A stretch of 64,000 nt of DNA. It comes from Hyphomonas neptunium ATCC 15444 (GTDB taxonomy: Bacteria; Pseudomonadota; Alphaproteobacteria; Caulobacterales; Hyphomonadaceae). The stretch covers positions 1,364,001 to 1,428,000 of the forward strand of contig NC_008358.1 of NCBI RefSeq assembly GCF_000013025.1, in the 5' to 3' direction. Of the stretch, positions 7,644 to 16,401 are shown in pieces (the stretch's first letter is position 1; every line of letters starts with the position of its first letter). The notes beneath the pieces are model-generated. The model saw only the letters and a list, made by a program, of their open reading frames with translations, had not been told where the DNA came from and made no database searches. The translations under genes and the position numbers were made by a program.

Positions 7644-10640
7644 ATGAAAAAGATGCAGTTCCACCGTTCCGTGCTGGGGAGTGTCGCGATCAGCGCACTG
7701 CTCTTCTCGGGCGCCGGCTATGCACAAGAGGCTGACGAAGCCGATGATGTGGTCGAAGTCGTAACTGAGGCGCCGGCCGAAGATGAGGCGCGCCAGGAAA
7801 AAATCGTTGTTACCGGCTCGCTGATCGCGCGTGACGAATTCGCTTCGTCCTCGCCCATTCAGGTTATCACGGCTGAAGTAGCGACGCTTGAAGGTCTCGT
7901 TGACACCGCTGCGCTTCTGCAGGGGTCTTCGCTGGCTTCCGGCTCGACGCAGCTCAACAACACGTTCCAGAACTTCGTCACCAATGGCGGTATCGGTTCT
8001 CAGACAATCGACCTTCGCGGTTGCGGTGATACCCGCACGCTGGTGCTCATCGACGGCAAGCGCCCCGGTTCTTCGGGTACGCGCGGTTCGATCGCAGCGC
8101 TCGACCTCAACGTTGTTCCGCAATCGATCATTCAGCGCGTCGAAATCCTCAAGGACGGTGCGTCGACCATTTATGGTTCGGACGCGGTCTGCGGCGTGGT
8201 CAACATCATCACGCGCGATTCGGTGGACAGCCTTGAGCTGAACGGCTTCATCTCGCAGCCGTTCGAAAGCGGCGGCGAGCAGTACAGCCTGTCTGCGGCT
8301 TACGGCTTTGATCTCGGCGATTTCGCCAACTTCACCTTCTCTGCGGAATACCGTCTTGATGAAGAAATGGACGTCAGCCAGCGCGATTATCTCGATTGCC
8401 CGCGTGACTATGTCCGTGACCCTGTGTCGGGCCGTCTGATCGACCGTCTGAACTTCTCGGCAACGGCGACCGATCCAAACCGCAATTGCTCGAGCCTCTA
8501 TCACAATACGGCGATTGACCTGTTCTCCGAAGAGCGCCTGGTTCCTTCGCCGGATGGCATCACGGTGCCGACAGCATTTGGTGGTTTCATCCCCGGCTAC
8601 CGTCCACGGGTCGGCACAGGCTTCACCGCTGATGGCCAGCCTTTCTATGAAGATATTCTGGACGCGCCATTCCTGGACAATCAGGACTTCTTCCCGAAGA
8701 ACGAGAACCTCTCGCTGTTCGCAACCGCTGATGTCGATCTCGGCGGCATCGCCTGGGATACGGAGCTGCTTTACAGCAAGCGCAAAACCGACGTTGAGGG
8801 CTGGCGCCAGTTCTTCCCGATCGTCGGCTCGGCGATCAACCCGGCCGGCAACAACCCCGGCTTTGGCTACATCGCCGATCCAACCTACTCAAACTCGATG
8901 TTCAGCCTTGTCCAGGCGGTTATGCCGTACCCGACAACCAACAATATCGAAGTTGATTACTACTATGCCAGCTCCTCGCTGTCGGGCGGTTTTGCGCCAG
9001 GCATGCTGGACGGCTGGTCGTGGAAAGTTGACGGCTCCTACTCGCGCGGCGAAGGCAGCTATGGCGGCAATGAAATCCTTGCCTCGCTGTCCGGCGACTG
9101 GAACCTTGACGGTGTAGCTGACACCGATGGGGACGGCGTTCCCAACACGGTCGGCCCGCCATCCATCAACTACCTTGATCCCGACATCCTCAGCGGCGCC
9201 CGCGTGCAGGACCTGGTCAACGCCGTTGGCGGCTACCAGACCGGCAACACGGTTTACGAGCAGACGACCTTCACGGCTGTTCTGGCCGGTGAACTGTTCG
9301 AGCTTCCGGCTGGCCCTCTGGGCGTTGGTCTGGGCGCGGAATACCGTGAGTTCAGCATCGACGACCAACCCGGCGTCCTGACCCAGTCAGGCGACATCTG
9401 GGGTTCTTCGACAGCAGGTCCGACGGTTGGCACCAACAGCGTGTCCGAACTCTTCGCCGAAGTCAGCGTTCCGCTTCTCAAAGGCGCGCCGCTGGCAGAA
9501 GACGTTGAATTCTCGGCCTCCATCCGGGGTTTCGATTACGACATCGGCGGTTCGGACTCGATCTACAAGGCAGGTCTCAACTGGCAGATCAACCCGGTGC
9601 TCCGTGCACGTACCAGCTATGGTACGTCCTACCGTGCCCCGGCGCTGTTTGAACTCTTCCTCGACGACCAGACCGGGTTCCTTGCACAGACATCTATCGA
9701 TCCGTGCATCGACTGGGGCCAGAGCCAGAATGCCAACATCCGCGCAAACTGTGCGGCGGCCGGTATTCCGGACAACTATGTCGGTGCCGCTGGCTCGGCG
9801 CTGGTGGTCACGTCCGGTGGCGGCGAAGATCTGCGTCCGGAAACGGGCGACACCTTCACCGTCGGTATCATCCTCACGCCAACTGGCGCGGACCTGAACA
9901 TCGCTTTCGACTATTACGAAATCGAGATCAAGGATCAGATCACCAGCCTTTCGGGCGCTCAGATCGTCGGTGGCTGCTATGGCACCACGACCTTCCCGAA
10001 CGACTTCTGTTCGCTGTTCGACCGGGCCGCTGCGGATGATCCGGTTGCGCCATTCGGCCTGGACAACATCCTGGCTCCGACCCTCAACGTGGACTCCCAG
10101 TCCCAGCGCGGTCTGGACATGGAAGTTCGCTACACGCACGAGTTCAACTTCGGCACGATGATCTTCGACGGCTCTGTCAACTGGGCCTTCGAGCGTTACA
10201 TCAACGTGTTCGGTGCAGACTTCGTGTCGGGTATCGACAACAACGACTTCAACGGCACCGTTGGGTATCCGAGCATTGTCGGTGACGCTTCCATCCGCCT
10301 TGACCGTGGCGACTGGACCTACACCTGGTTCACCGACTTCATCGGCCGTCAGGATGACAACCGTTACTATGCGGACAACTTCAATGAGCCGCAGGACTAT
10401 TTCGGTCTGCCCGGTCTCTACACCTCCAGCACTGAAGCTGTGTTCCAGCATGGTGCCTCGGTTCGCTGGCAGGGTGATAGTCTGACGCTGGCGTTTGGTA
10501 TCAACAACATCTTCGACGAAACCCCGCCGCAGGTCTCGCCAGACCTTGTCCAGATCAGCGCCGGTAACACGCCGCTGTCTGCAACGGGTTACGACCTGCG
10601 CGGCCGCCGGGCGTTCATGAGCGTCTCCAAGACGTTCTGA
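7644..10640 (+). CDS. TonB-dependent outer-membrane receptor
   Basis: A 998-residue outer-membrane receptor. A signal peptide ends at about residue 27 (GAGYAQ), followed by an acidic stretch and a TonB-box-like EKIVVTGS (about 53-60). The plug domain spans about 65-190 and contains TLVLIDGKRP and the VEILKDGASTIYGSDAV block. A long beta-barrel follows and ends in a terminal Phe (SVSKTF), the outer-membrane insertion signal. Two plug cysteines, Cys127 and Cys183, sit in motifs that usually carry other residues. Codon choice is more C-rich at third positions than in the neighbours, consistent with high expression. The ligand is unknown. The divergent S9 peptidase suggests peptide-related uptake, but that is inference. 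Confidence 0.93.
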   Translation: MKKMQFHRSVLGSVAISALLFSGAGYAQEADEADDVVEVVTEAPAEDEARQEKIVVTGSLIARDEFASSSPIQVITAEVATLEGLVDTAALLQGSSLASGSTQLNNTFQNFVTNGGIGSQTIDLRGCGDTRTLVLIDGKRPGSSGTRGSIAALDLNVVPQSIIQRVEILKDGASTIYGSDAVCGVVNIITRDSVDSLELNGFISQPFESGGEQYSLSAAYGFDLGDFANFTFSAEYRLDEEMDVSQRDYLDCPRDYVRDPVSGRLIDRLNFSATATDPNRNCSSLYHNTAIDLFSEERLVPSPDGITVPTAFGGFIPGYRPRVGTGFTADGQPFYEDILDAPFLDNQDFFPKNENLSLFATADVDLGGIAWDTELLYSKRKTDVEGWRQFFPIVGSAINPAGNNPGFGYIADPTYSNSMFSLVQAVMPYPTTNNIEVDYYYASSSLSGGFAPGMLDGWSWKVDGSYSRGEGSYGGNEILASLSGDWNLDGVADTDGDGVPNTVGPPSINYLDPDILSGARVQDLVNAVGGYQTGNTVYEQTTFTAVLAGELFELPAGPLGVGLGAEYREFSIDDQPGVLTQSGDIWGSSTAGPTVGTNSVSELFAEVSVPLLKGAPLAEDVEFSASIRGFDYDIGGSDSIYKAGLNWQINPVLRARTSYGTSYRAPALFELFLDDQTGFLAQTSIDPCIDWGQSQNANIRANCAAAGIPDNYVGAAGSALVVTSGGGEDLRPETGDTFTVGIILTPTGADLNIAFDYYEIEIKDQITSLSGAQIVGGCYGTTTFPNDFCSLFDRAAADDPVAPFGLDNILAPTLNVDSQSQRGLDMEVRYTHEFNFGTMIFDGSVNWAFERYINVFGADFVSGIDNNDFNGTVGYPSIVGDASIRLDRGDWTYTWFTDFIGRQDDNRYYADNFNEPQDYFGLPGLYTSSTEAVFQHGASVRWQGDSLTLAFGINNIFDETPPQVSPDLVQISAGNTPLSATGYDLRGRRAFMSVSKTF

Positions 10641-10668
10641 TCCTCGGGTCGAGATACCCTTACGAAGG

Positions 10669-10700
10669 AGGGCGGGCCGTCTGGTCCGCCCTTTTTCTTT
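10669..10700 (+). terminator. Rho-independent terminator after TonB receptor
   Basis: The stem AGGGCGG...CCGCCCT continues inward with GCC / GGT around GTCT and is followed by TTTTTC. It lies about 30 bp after the receptor stop codon. Confidence 0.9.
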
Positions 10701-10766
10701 GCGCCGATGTCGCCGGGGGCAATCTTCGTGTAAGCGGGAAGGCGAATTGACCGGGGCGCCCAGATT

Positions 10767-12086
10767 GTGACCGAACCTTCCGCCTATCCCGTCCGTAGCC
10801 TGACGACGCGCTATGTTGTGGTGGTGACGATTGCGATGGTGATCGGGGCGGGGATATTCAAATCTCCGGCGCTGGTGGCGGCCAATGCAGGGTCGGAGAC
10901 GGCGGTGTATCTGCTGTGGCTGGCGGGCGGATTTATCTCGCTGATGGGGGCGCTGTGCTATTCAGAGCTGGCGGCGGCGTTTCCCCATGCGGGCGGGGAT
11001 TATCATTTCCTGGAGCGGGCCTGGGGGCGGCGCTTTGCGTTTCTGTTTGCGTGGGCGCGCTTTGCGGTGATCAATACCGGCGCGATTGCGCTGCTCGGCT
11101 TTGTCATCGGCGATTATATGAACCGCGTGATCGATCTGGGGGCGCATGGCCCGGCGATCTATGCCTTTGCCAGCGTGCTGGGGCTGAGCGCGCTGAAGCT
11201 GCGGCCGACGGGCGAGGCGGGCGATAGCGGGCTGGTGATCATTCTTGTGGTGGGGCTGCTGGTGCTGGTGGCGGCGGGGGCGAAGATTGCGCTGTCGGGC
11301 ACGCCGCCGCTCGCGCCGGGCGCGCCCTACATGCCGGGCTTTGGCGGCATCGGCTACGGCCTCGTCTTTGTGTTGCTGGCCTTTGGCGGGTGGACGGAAT
11401 CGGCGACGCTTTCCTCTGAAGTGAAGGATGGCGAGCGGGGCATGGTGCGCGCGCTCGTCATCGCGATTTCGCTCATCACGGGGCTTTACCTGCTGACGGC
11501 CTGGGCGATGCTGCGCGGGCTGGGGCTCGATGGCCTGGCGGGGGCGGATGCGCCGGCGGCGGATCTGATGGCGCTGGCGTTTGGGGAAAGCGCCGGTGTG
11601 GTGCTGGCCCTCGCGGTGGTCGCGGCGGCGGTGACCTCTGTGAACGCCACGATCATCGTGGGGGCGCGCACCACCTATGCGGCGGCCGCGCGCCTGCCGG
11701 CCCTGTCGTGGCTTGGCCGCTGGAACGAAACCACGCGCAGCCCGCGCAACGCCATTCTGGCGCAGGGGGCGATCTCGCTGGCGCTGGTTGGATTTGGCGC
11801 GGCGTATCGCGGGTTTGAAACGCTGGTGGATTATACGGCGCCGGTTTACTGGGTGTTCCTGATTGCCAGTGGGATGGCGCTGATCCGCTTGCGGATGAAG
11901 GAGCCTGCGGCGGCGCGACCTTTCCGTGTGCCGCTTTATCCGCTGGTTCCGGCGCTGTTCATTCTCTCGAGCGGCGCGATGCTGGTTTCGGCCATTCTTT
12001 ATGTGCAGGGCGGGGCGTTCTTCGGGCTCGGCGTGCTGGTGGCGGGGCTGGCGCTGCTGCCGGTTCTGGGGCGCAGCGGCAGATAA
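10767..12086 (+). CDS. APC-family amino acid permease
   Basis: A 439-residue inner-membrane transporter with about twelve hydrophobic segments. The first helix contains TIAMVIGAGIFKSPALVA, the conserved helix-1 GxG-type unwound region of APC amino-acid permeases. FPHAGGDYHFLERAWG matches the family segment after helix 2. It starts at GTG 10767; no strong ribosome site or better ATG is visible nearby. It stands alone after a terminator, and no operon partner is evident. The substrate, presumably an amino acid or amine, cannot be assigned from sequence. Confidence 0.85.
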   Translation: MTEPSAYPVRSLTTRYVVVVTIAMVIGAGIFKSPALVAANAGSETAVYLLWLAGGFISLMGALCYSELAAAFPHAGGDYHFLERAWGRRFAFLFAWARFAVINTGAIALLGFVIGDYMNRVIDLGAHGPAIYAFASVLGLSALKLRPTGEAGDSGLVIILVVGLLVLVAAGAKIALSGTPPLAPGAPYMPGFGGIGYGLVFVLLAFGGWTESATLSSEVKDGERGMVRALVIAISLITGLYLLTAWAMLRGLGLDGLAGADAPAADLMALAFGESAGVVLALAVVAAAVTSVNATIIVGARTTYAAAARLPALSWLGRWNETTRSPRNAILAQGAISLALVGFGAAYRGFETLVDYTAPVYWVFLIASGMALIRLRMKEPAAARPFRVPLYPLVPALFILSSGAMLVSAILYVQGGAFFGLGVLVAGLALLPVLGRSGR

Positions 12087-12169
12087 TCCGGAACCCTGCG
12101 CTGGCCCCCGCGTTGGTTTTGCAAGTGACCGCCACAAAGGCGGCATGATGCCAAATCGGGAGGCCCTCC

Positions 12170-12397
12170 ATGAGCAACTCCAAGAAACCAGACAAAGAAG
12201 AAACGCAGGCTGACATCGCTCAGCGCGCGCTGGATATGAAAACCAGGGCGGCGGAAGAAGACACCTCGTCCATTCCGGAATCGCGCACCGCTGGCGAAGG
12301 CCAGATTCAGGAAGCGCGCGCAGGCGAGCCGCCCATGGGCGCGCTGGACGCCGAAGGGCACCGCCCCGTTCTGGAACGCAGCCGGAAGGTGCGCTGA
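12170..12397 (+). CDS. Small charged hypothetical protein upstream of HPF-like gene
   Basis: A 75-residue hydrophilic protein with many Glu, Lys, Arg and Ala residues, no hydrophobic segment and probably no stable fold. GGGAGG about eight bases upstream of the ATG supports the start. Its TGA shares two bases with the ATG of the next gene (TGATG), so the two are coupled. I recognise no family. The coupling suggests a role with the ribosome-associated factor downstream, but that is inference. Confidence 0.7.
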   Translation: MSNSKKPDKEETQADIAQRALDMKTRAAEEDTSSIPESRTAGEGQIQEARAGEPPMGALDAEGHRPVLERSRKVR

Positions 12398-12720
12398 TGG
12401 ATTTCCAGTTCAACACCGGCAACAAGGTCGATGGCGATGCACGCATGGACGAGCATTTCGAGACGCGCTTTCGCGAGCGGCTGGAACGGTTCGAGCCACG
12501 CCTGTCCCGTATCGAAGTGCATGTTCGGGATACCGATGGCACCCGCCGGGATGGTCCAGATGGCATTGAAGCCGTGATCGAAGCGCGCCCCTATAATGGC
12601 GAACCGCTGACCGCGAGCGACAAGGCGGGCACGCCCGAAGCGGCAGTGAACGCCGCGCTGCAGAAGCTGGTTACACGTCTGGACGCGACGTTCGGTAAAG
12701 CAGACCGCGTTCGGAAGTAG
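12397..12720 (+). CDS. HPF/RaiA-family ribosome-associated protein
   Basis: A 107-residue protein resembling the hibernation-promoting or RaiA-type fold. It has a FETRFRERLERFEPRLSRIEVHVRDTDG segment, written here as two blocks, corresponding to the helix and strand of S30AE proteins. A second strand is EAVIEARPYNGEPLTAS, followed by a C-terminal helix. It would bind the 30S subunit and reduce translation during slow growth. The sequence is shorter and more acidic than the main long HPF of alphaproteobacteria, so it is probably a second copy. It is coupled to the upstream small gene and followed by a terminator. Confidence 0.72.
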   Translation: MDFQFNTGNKVDGDARMDEHFETRFRERLERFEPRLSRIEVHVRDTDGTRRDGPDGIEAVIEARPYNGEPLTASDKAGTPEAAVNAALQKLVTRLDATFGKADRVRK

Positions 12721-12741
12721 GCTCGCTAAGCCCGCAAACAC

Positions 12742-12774
12742 AAATGCCCGGCCCATCGCGGATCGGGCATTTTG
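12742..12774 (+). terminator. Rho-independent terminator
   Basis: A perfect 9-bp stem AAATGCCCG / CGGGCATTT with a 13-base loop and a short T run, located 22 bp after the HPF-like stop codon. Confidence 0.8.
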
Positions 12775-12875
12775 CGTCAGTAATGGGGAGGAGCCCGGCG
12801 CTTACGCCCCTTCACCGTCCTTCTGAATTTGATCCCCCGGATCAAATTTTTCCGCTATGCGGAACCGAAGGGCGA

Positions 12876-12950
12876 TGGTGCCACCTGACAGATTTGAACT
12901 GTCGACCTCGTCATTACCAATGACGCGCTCTACCCCTGAGCTAAGGCGGC
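12876..12950 (-). tRNA. tRNA-Thr (anticodon GGT)
   Basis: On the minus strand the gene begins GCCGCCTTAGCTCAG, has the anticodon stem and loop GTCAT-TGGTAAT-GAC with anticodon GGT, the T-arm GACAGTTCAAATCTGTC, and an acceptor end closing as GGTGGC with an encoded CCA. All four arms can be drawn without gaps. No integrase or att duplication is visible beside it. Confidence 0.96.
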
Positions 12951-13018
12951 ATTGCCGGTTGGGTTCGGGGGCTTTAGCGTAAGCCTGCCCATATGAAAAG
13001 ACCCATTTGCCGCTCAAT

Positions 13019-13156
13019 ATGACAGACAATCAGAAGAAAACCGAACAGGAAGAGCGCGAAGCCCGCCGGGCCGAAGCGCTGAGGGCGAATCTGCGCCGCC
13101 GCAAGGCCGCCGCCCGCAAGGATGCCGCGCCCCCGCCGGATGGAAAATCAGGCTAG
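13019..13156 (+). CDS. Short charged protein upstream of P450/murA
   Basis: A 45-residue protein, MTDNQKKTEQEEREARRAEALRANLRRRKAA and onward, written as one short reading frame that is strongly basic in its second half. Short proteins with this EQEEREARRAEALRANLRRRK pattern are common near murA in alphaproteobacteria, as I recall. The function is unknown. It lies on the opposite strand to the tRNA, 68 bp from the tRNA 5' end, and six bases upstream of the P450 start, so it is probably co-transcribed with that gene. Confidence 0.6.
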   Translation: MTDNQKKTEQEEREARRAEALRANLRRRKAAARKDAAPPPDGKSG

Positions 13157-13162
13157 CGCCCC

Positions 13163-14389
13163 ATGCCTGCCGCGCCCGCCCTGCAAAAACTGACAGTTGG
13201 GGGGCAAGCCTTCCTGCGCGATCCCCACGCCCGTCTGACCTGCGCGCTGGAGGCCGGCCCGCTGGCGCAGACGCGCCTGCTGGTGTTTGGCAGGATCACC
13301 GCCGTGCTGAGCCATGCCGGCATCACCGAGATGATGAAGGATGCCGGGCGCTTTACGGTGGACGCCCGCAATGCGGGGCATTCTTCGGCGCTGGGCATGC
13401 CATTCCTGCCCAAATCCCTGAAATTACTGGCCGAAAACCTGCTCACCCTGGACGAGCCCCACCATACCCGCCTGCGGCGGCTGGCGGACGCCCCGTTCCG
13501 GCGAGCGGCGATTGAGGGCATGCGCCCGGCGGTCGAGGCCCAATGCGCGCGGCTGCTGGATGAGATGGCGCGGTCTGGGAACACCGATCTGGTCTCGGGC
13601 CTCTGCCGGCCCCTGCCGATCCAGGTGATCTGCGACCTGCTGGGGCTGTCAGATGCGCGCCGCGAAGGGCTGGTACGGGTGTTTTCCGGCTTTTCGGGCG
13701 CGGGCACCCTGGAGGCCATCGGCGTGTTAATGAAGACCGGCTGGGTGCAGAGCGAGCTGCGCCAGGAGTTTGCCGAGGTGCGCGCCGTCCCGCGCCCCGG
13801 CCTGATTACAGAGCTGGTCCATGCCGAAGCCGAAGACGGCCGCCTGACGGAGGATGAACTCCTCTCGATGGTCTTCATCCTGTTTGCGGCAGGCCATGAG
13901 ACGACGACGCATTTCATCTCTTCCAGCGTCTGGACGATGCTGACGCAGCCCGGCGCGCGCGAGGCCATCGCGGCGATGGATGGGGAGGCGCTGAACGTAG
14001 CGGTCGACGAGCTGATGCGCTTCAGCGGCCCGGTGCAGTTCACCAAGCCGCGCTATGCGCGTGAGGATACCGAGTTTCTGGGCCAGCCGATCAAGCGCGG
14101 GAAGCCTGTGATGGCGCTGCTCGCGGCGGGCAATCTGGACCCGGCGGCGTTTGACGATCCCCTGACGCTGAACCTTGGCCGCCGGCCCAACCGTCATCTC
14201 AGCTGGGGATGGGGCCCGCATCTCTGCCTCGGCATGCATCTGGCCAAGGCTGAATGCGAGATTGCGCTGCGCCAGATTCTGGAGCGCTGGCCGGGCGTGG
14301 AGATCGACGGCGACCCTGCCGCGCTCAAATGGAGCCAGCGGCCGGGCGTGCGAGGGCTTGCCCGGTTGCCGTTGCAGTTAAAATCCTGA
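13163..14389 (+). CDS. Cytochrome P450
   Basis: A 408-residue soluble bacterial P450 that would oxygenate an unknown small molecule. The I-helix oxygen-activation motif AAGHETTT (about residues 243-250), an ExxR-like helix (VDELMRF, about 276-282) and the heme-binding loop with Cys355 (SWGWGPHLCLG) are present. The first loop position, normally Phe, is Trp here. No ferredoxin or reductase gene is adjacent, so the electron donors must be encoded elsewhere. It lies between the short charged gene and murA. The start at 13163 is the first ATG after that gene; no strong ribosome site is seen. Confidence 0.92.
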   Translation: MPAAPALQKLTVGGQAFLRDPHARLTCALEAGPLAQTRLLVFGRITAVLSHAGITEMMKDAGRFTVDARNAGHSSALGMPFLPKSLKLLAENLLTLDEPHHTRLRRLADAPFRRAAIEGMRPAVEAQCARLLDEMARSGNTDLVSGLCRPLPIQVICDLLGLSDARREGLVRVFSGFSGAGTLEAIGVLMKTGWVQSELRQEFAEVRAVPRPGLITELVHAEAEDGRLTEDELLSMVFILFAAGHETTTHFISSSVWTMLTQPGAREAIAAMDGEALNVAVDELMRFSGPVQFTKPRYAREDTEFLGQPIKRGKPVMALLAAGNLDPAAFDDPLTLNLGRRPNRHLSWGWGPHLCLGMHLAKAECEIALRQILERWPGVEIDGDPAALKWSQRPGVRGLARLPLQLKS

Positions 14390-14443
14390 AACCACACACA
14401 ATCTGGCCCTTACAAAGCCGCGAAGCACGGTATATCTGCGGCC

Positions 14444-15724
14444 ATGGATCGTCTTCACATCATTGGCGGCAGCCCTCTCAGCGGCCGCATTCCCGTCTCC
14501 GGCGCGAAAAACTCCGCGTTGAAGCTCATGGTCGCCTGCCTCCTCACGGACCAGCCGATCGAATTCACCAATATGCCGAATCTGGCAGACACGCGCTTTC
14601 TGGCGCAGCTGCTGGAGACGCTGGGGGTTGAGGTTTACTGGCCCAGGGGCTCGTCCACCTGTCACCTCAACGCGGCAGAGCTGAAATCCACCATCGCGCC
14701 CTATGAACAGGTGCGGAAGATGCGGGCGAGCTTCAATGTGCTCGGGCCGCTGGTGGCGCGCTCCGGCCATGCTACCGTCTCGCTGCCCGGCGGCTGCGCC
14801 ATTGGCGCCCGCCCGGTGGATCTGCACCTTCAGGCGCTGGAAGCCATGGGCGCAGATCTGCGCGTGGAGCAGGGCTATGTGAAGGCCGCCGCCATTCATG
14901 GCCTGAAAGGCGCGCATATCAACTTCTCGACGGTTTCGGTGGGCGCCACCGAGCACACGATGCTCGCCGCCACACTGGCCAAGGGCGAGACGATCCTGGA
15001 GAACGCTGCGCGCGAGCCCGAGATCGAAGACCTCGCCCACTGCCTCAACCAGATGGGCGCCCAGATCACCGGCGCGGGCACGCCGATCATCCGCATCAAG
15101 GGCGTGGAGGCTCTCAAAGGCACCACCTATTCCGTGATGCCAGACCGGATCGAGGCGGGCACCTTCGCCATGGCTGCCGCCGCTGCGGGCGGCGACGTGA
15201 CGCTGGACGGCGCGCCTGTGGCGGCGCTGGGCGCAATGATCGCCAAGCTGCGCGAAGCGGGCGTGACGGTGGACGCCGACGAAGCTGCCTCCACGATCCG
15301 CATCCGCCGCAATGGCACGCCGCTCAAAGCCGTCAGCCTGTCGACCCAGCCCCATCCCGGCTTCCCGACAGACCTGCAAGCTCAGTTCATGGCGCTGATG
15401 ACGCTCGCCAGCGGCACCAGCATCATCCGCGAGACGATCTTCGAGAACCGCTTCATGCACGCGCCCGAGCTTGCCCGCCTTGGCGCGGACATCACCGTGC
15501 GCGGCCAGGAAGCGGTGGTGAAGGGCGTTGCCCAGCTGACCGCCGCACCTGTGATGGCGACCGATCTGCGCGCCTCGGTGTCACTCGTCATCGCCGGCCT
15601 CGCCGCCCAGGGCGAAACGGTCGTCAACCGCATCTACCACCTCGACCGGGGCTTCGAGCGCCTGGAAGAGAAGCTGGGGGCCTGCGGGGCACGGATCGAG
15701 CGGCGCTCGGGCGAAGAGGAATAA
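14444..15724 (+). CDS. murA: UDP-N-acetylglucosamine 1-carboxyvinyltransferase
   Basis: A 426-residue enzyme for the first committed step of peptidoglycan synthesis: transfer of enolpyruvate from PEP to UDP-GlcNAc in the cytoplasm. The N-terminal [19 protein letters not shown] and the catalytic loop [16 protein letters not shown], with Cys118, are intact; this is the fosfomycin-sensitive Cys form. Length is standard. It opens the housekeeping block murA, DUF2948, hisD, UPF0262 (then infA, maf) that is commonly conserved in alphaproteobacteria. Confidence 0.97.
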   Translation: MDRLHIIGGSPLSGRIPVSGAKNSALKLMVACLLTDQPIEFTNMPNLADTRFLAQLLETLGVEVYWPRGSSTCHLNAAELKSTIAPYEQVRKMRASFNVLGPLVARSGHATVSLPGGCAIGARPVDLHLQALEAMGADLRVEQGYVKAAAIHGLKGAHINFSTVSVGATEHTMLAATLAKGETILENAAREPEIEDLAHCLNQMGAQITGAGTPIIRIKGVEALKGTTYSVMPDRIEAGTFAMAAAAAGGDVTLDGAPVAALGAMIAKLREAGVTVDADEAASTIRIRRNGTPLKAVSLSTQPHPGFPTDLQAQFMALMTLASGTSIIRETIFENRFMHAPELARLGADITVRGQEAVVKGVAQLTAAPVMATDLRASVSLVIAGLAAQGETVVNRIYHLDRGFERLEEKLGACGARIERRSGEEE

Positions 15725-15726
15725 CT

Positions 15727-15765
15727 CAAAGCCCTTTCCACCCTAGGCGGGGTGAGGGGGCTTTG
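15727..15765 (+). terminator. Long hairpin after murA
   Basis: Outer arms CAAAGCCC / GGGCTTTG and inner arms CACCC / GGGTG form a two-part stem. No strong T run follows, so it could be a weak terminator or attenuator between murA and the DUF2948 gene. Confidence 0.5.
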
Positions 15766-15848
15766 AAAGCCCGCATCTTTCCGTTGAGGTTCCGCGCCGA
15801 ATACGGCTAGGAACGCAATTGACTGCCAACCTTCCGCTGGGAAACCCC

Positions 15849-16304
15849 ATGACCGATCCCAAACCGCTCCGCCTGTTCACCGAAGAGGCTGAAGACCTGA
15901 AGATCATCGCCGCTGCCGTGCAGGATTCGGTGGTGAAGGCGGGGAACCTCAAATACGAGCAGAAACACCGCCGCTTCAGCCTCGAGATCAACCGCTATCG
16001 CTGGGAAACCGCGCCCACCCGCAAGGGCCAGCCGGGCGAGCGCGTGCGCTCCATCCTCGGCTTTGATGGCGTGATGGCCGTGAAAACGCGCGGCATCACC
16101 AAGGTCGATCCCGAAATCATCCTGTCCCTGCTGAGCGTGGACTTCACGCCGGATGAGGAGCCCCCCGGCGGCAAGATCACGCTGCTGTTTGCCGGCGATG
16201 GCGAGATCGTGCTGACGGTCGAGGCGGTAGACGCCACCCTGCTGGACAGCGACTACGCCTGGCCAACCCGCAATCTGCCCAGCCATGAGCGGCGCAAGCG
16301 CTAG
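15849..16304 (+). CDS. DUF2948 family protein
   Basis: A 151-residue protein whose PLRLFTEEAEDLKIIAAAVQD opening and central RVRSILGFDGVMAVKTRGI are typical of DUF2948. The function is not known. It lies between murA and hisD, as in many alphaproteobacteria. I chose the ATG at 15849 (MTDPKPLRLF) rather than a TTG ten codons upstream, because family similarity begins there. No membrane segment or signal peptide is present. Confidence 0.85.
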   Translation: MTDPKPLRLFTEEAEDLKIIAAAVQDSVVKAGNLKYEQKHRRFSLEINRYRWETAPTRKGQPGERVRSILGFDGVMAVKTRGITKVDPEIILSLLSVDFTPDEEPPGGKITLLFAGDGEIVLTVEAVDATLLDSDYAWPTRNLPSHERRKR

Positions 16305-16401
16305 GGCTACGCTGCCCCAAAACACCCAGCCGCCGTCTTGCCAGCACTGGCCGCACGGTCCATGTAGCGGGGCTGGAAATACCCCGTTGGAAAGCGCCCG
16401 C

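Noticed and set aside
10962-12566. 534-residue minus-strand frame opposite the APC permease
   Set aside because: Arg, Gln and Pro-rich shadow with no domain; the APC permease and the two small genes explain the region.
12876-12950. tRNA-Thr as an integration site for an island
   Set aside because: No integrase and no duplicated tRNA 3' end are visible on either side; the adjacent murA block looks ancestral.
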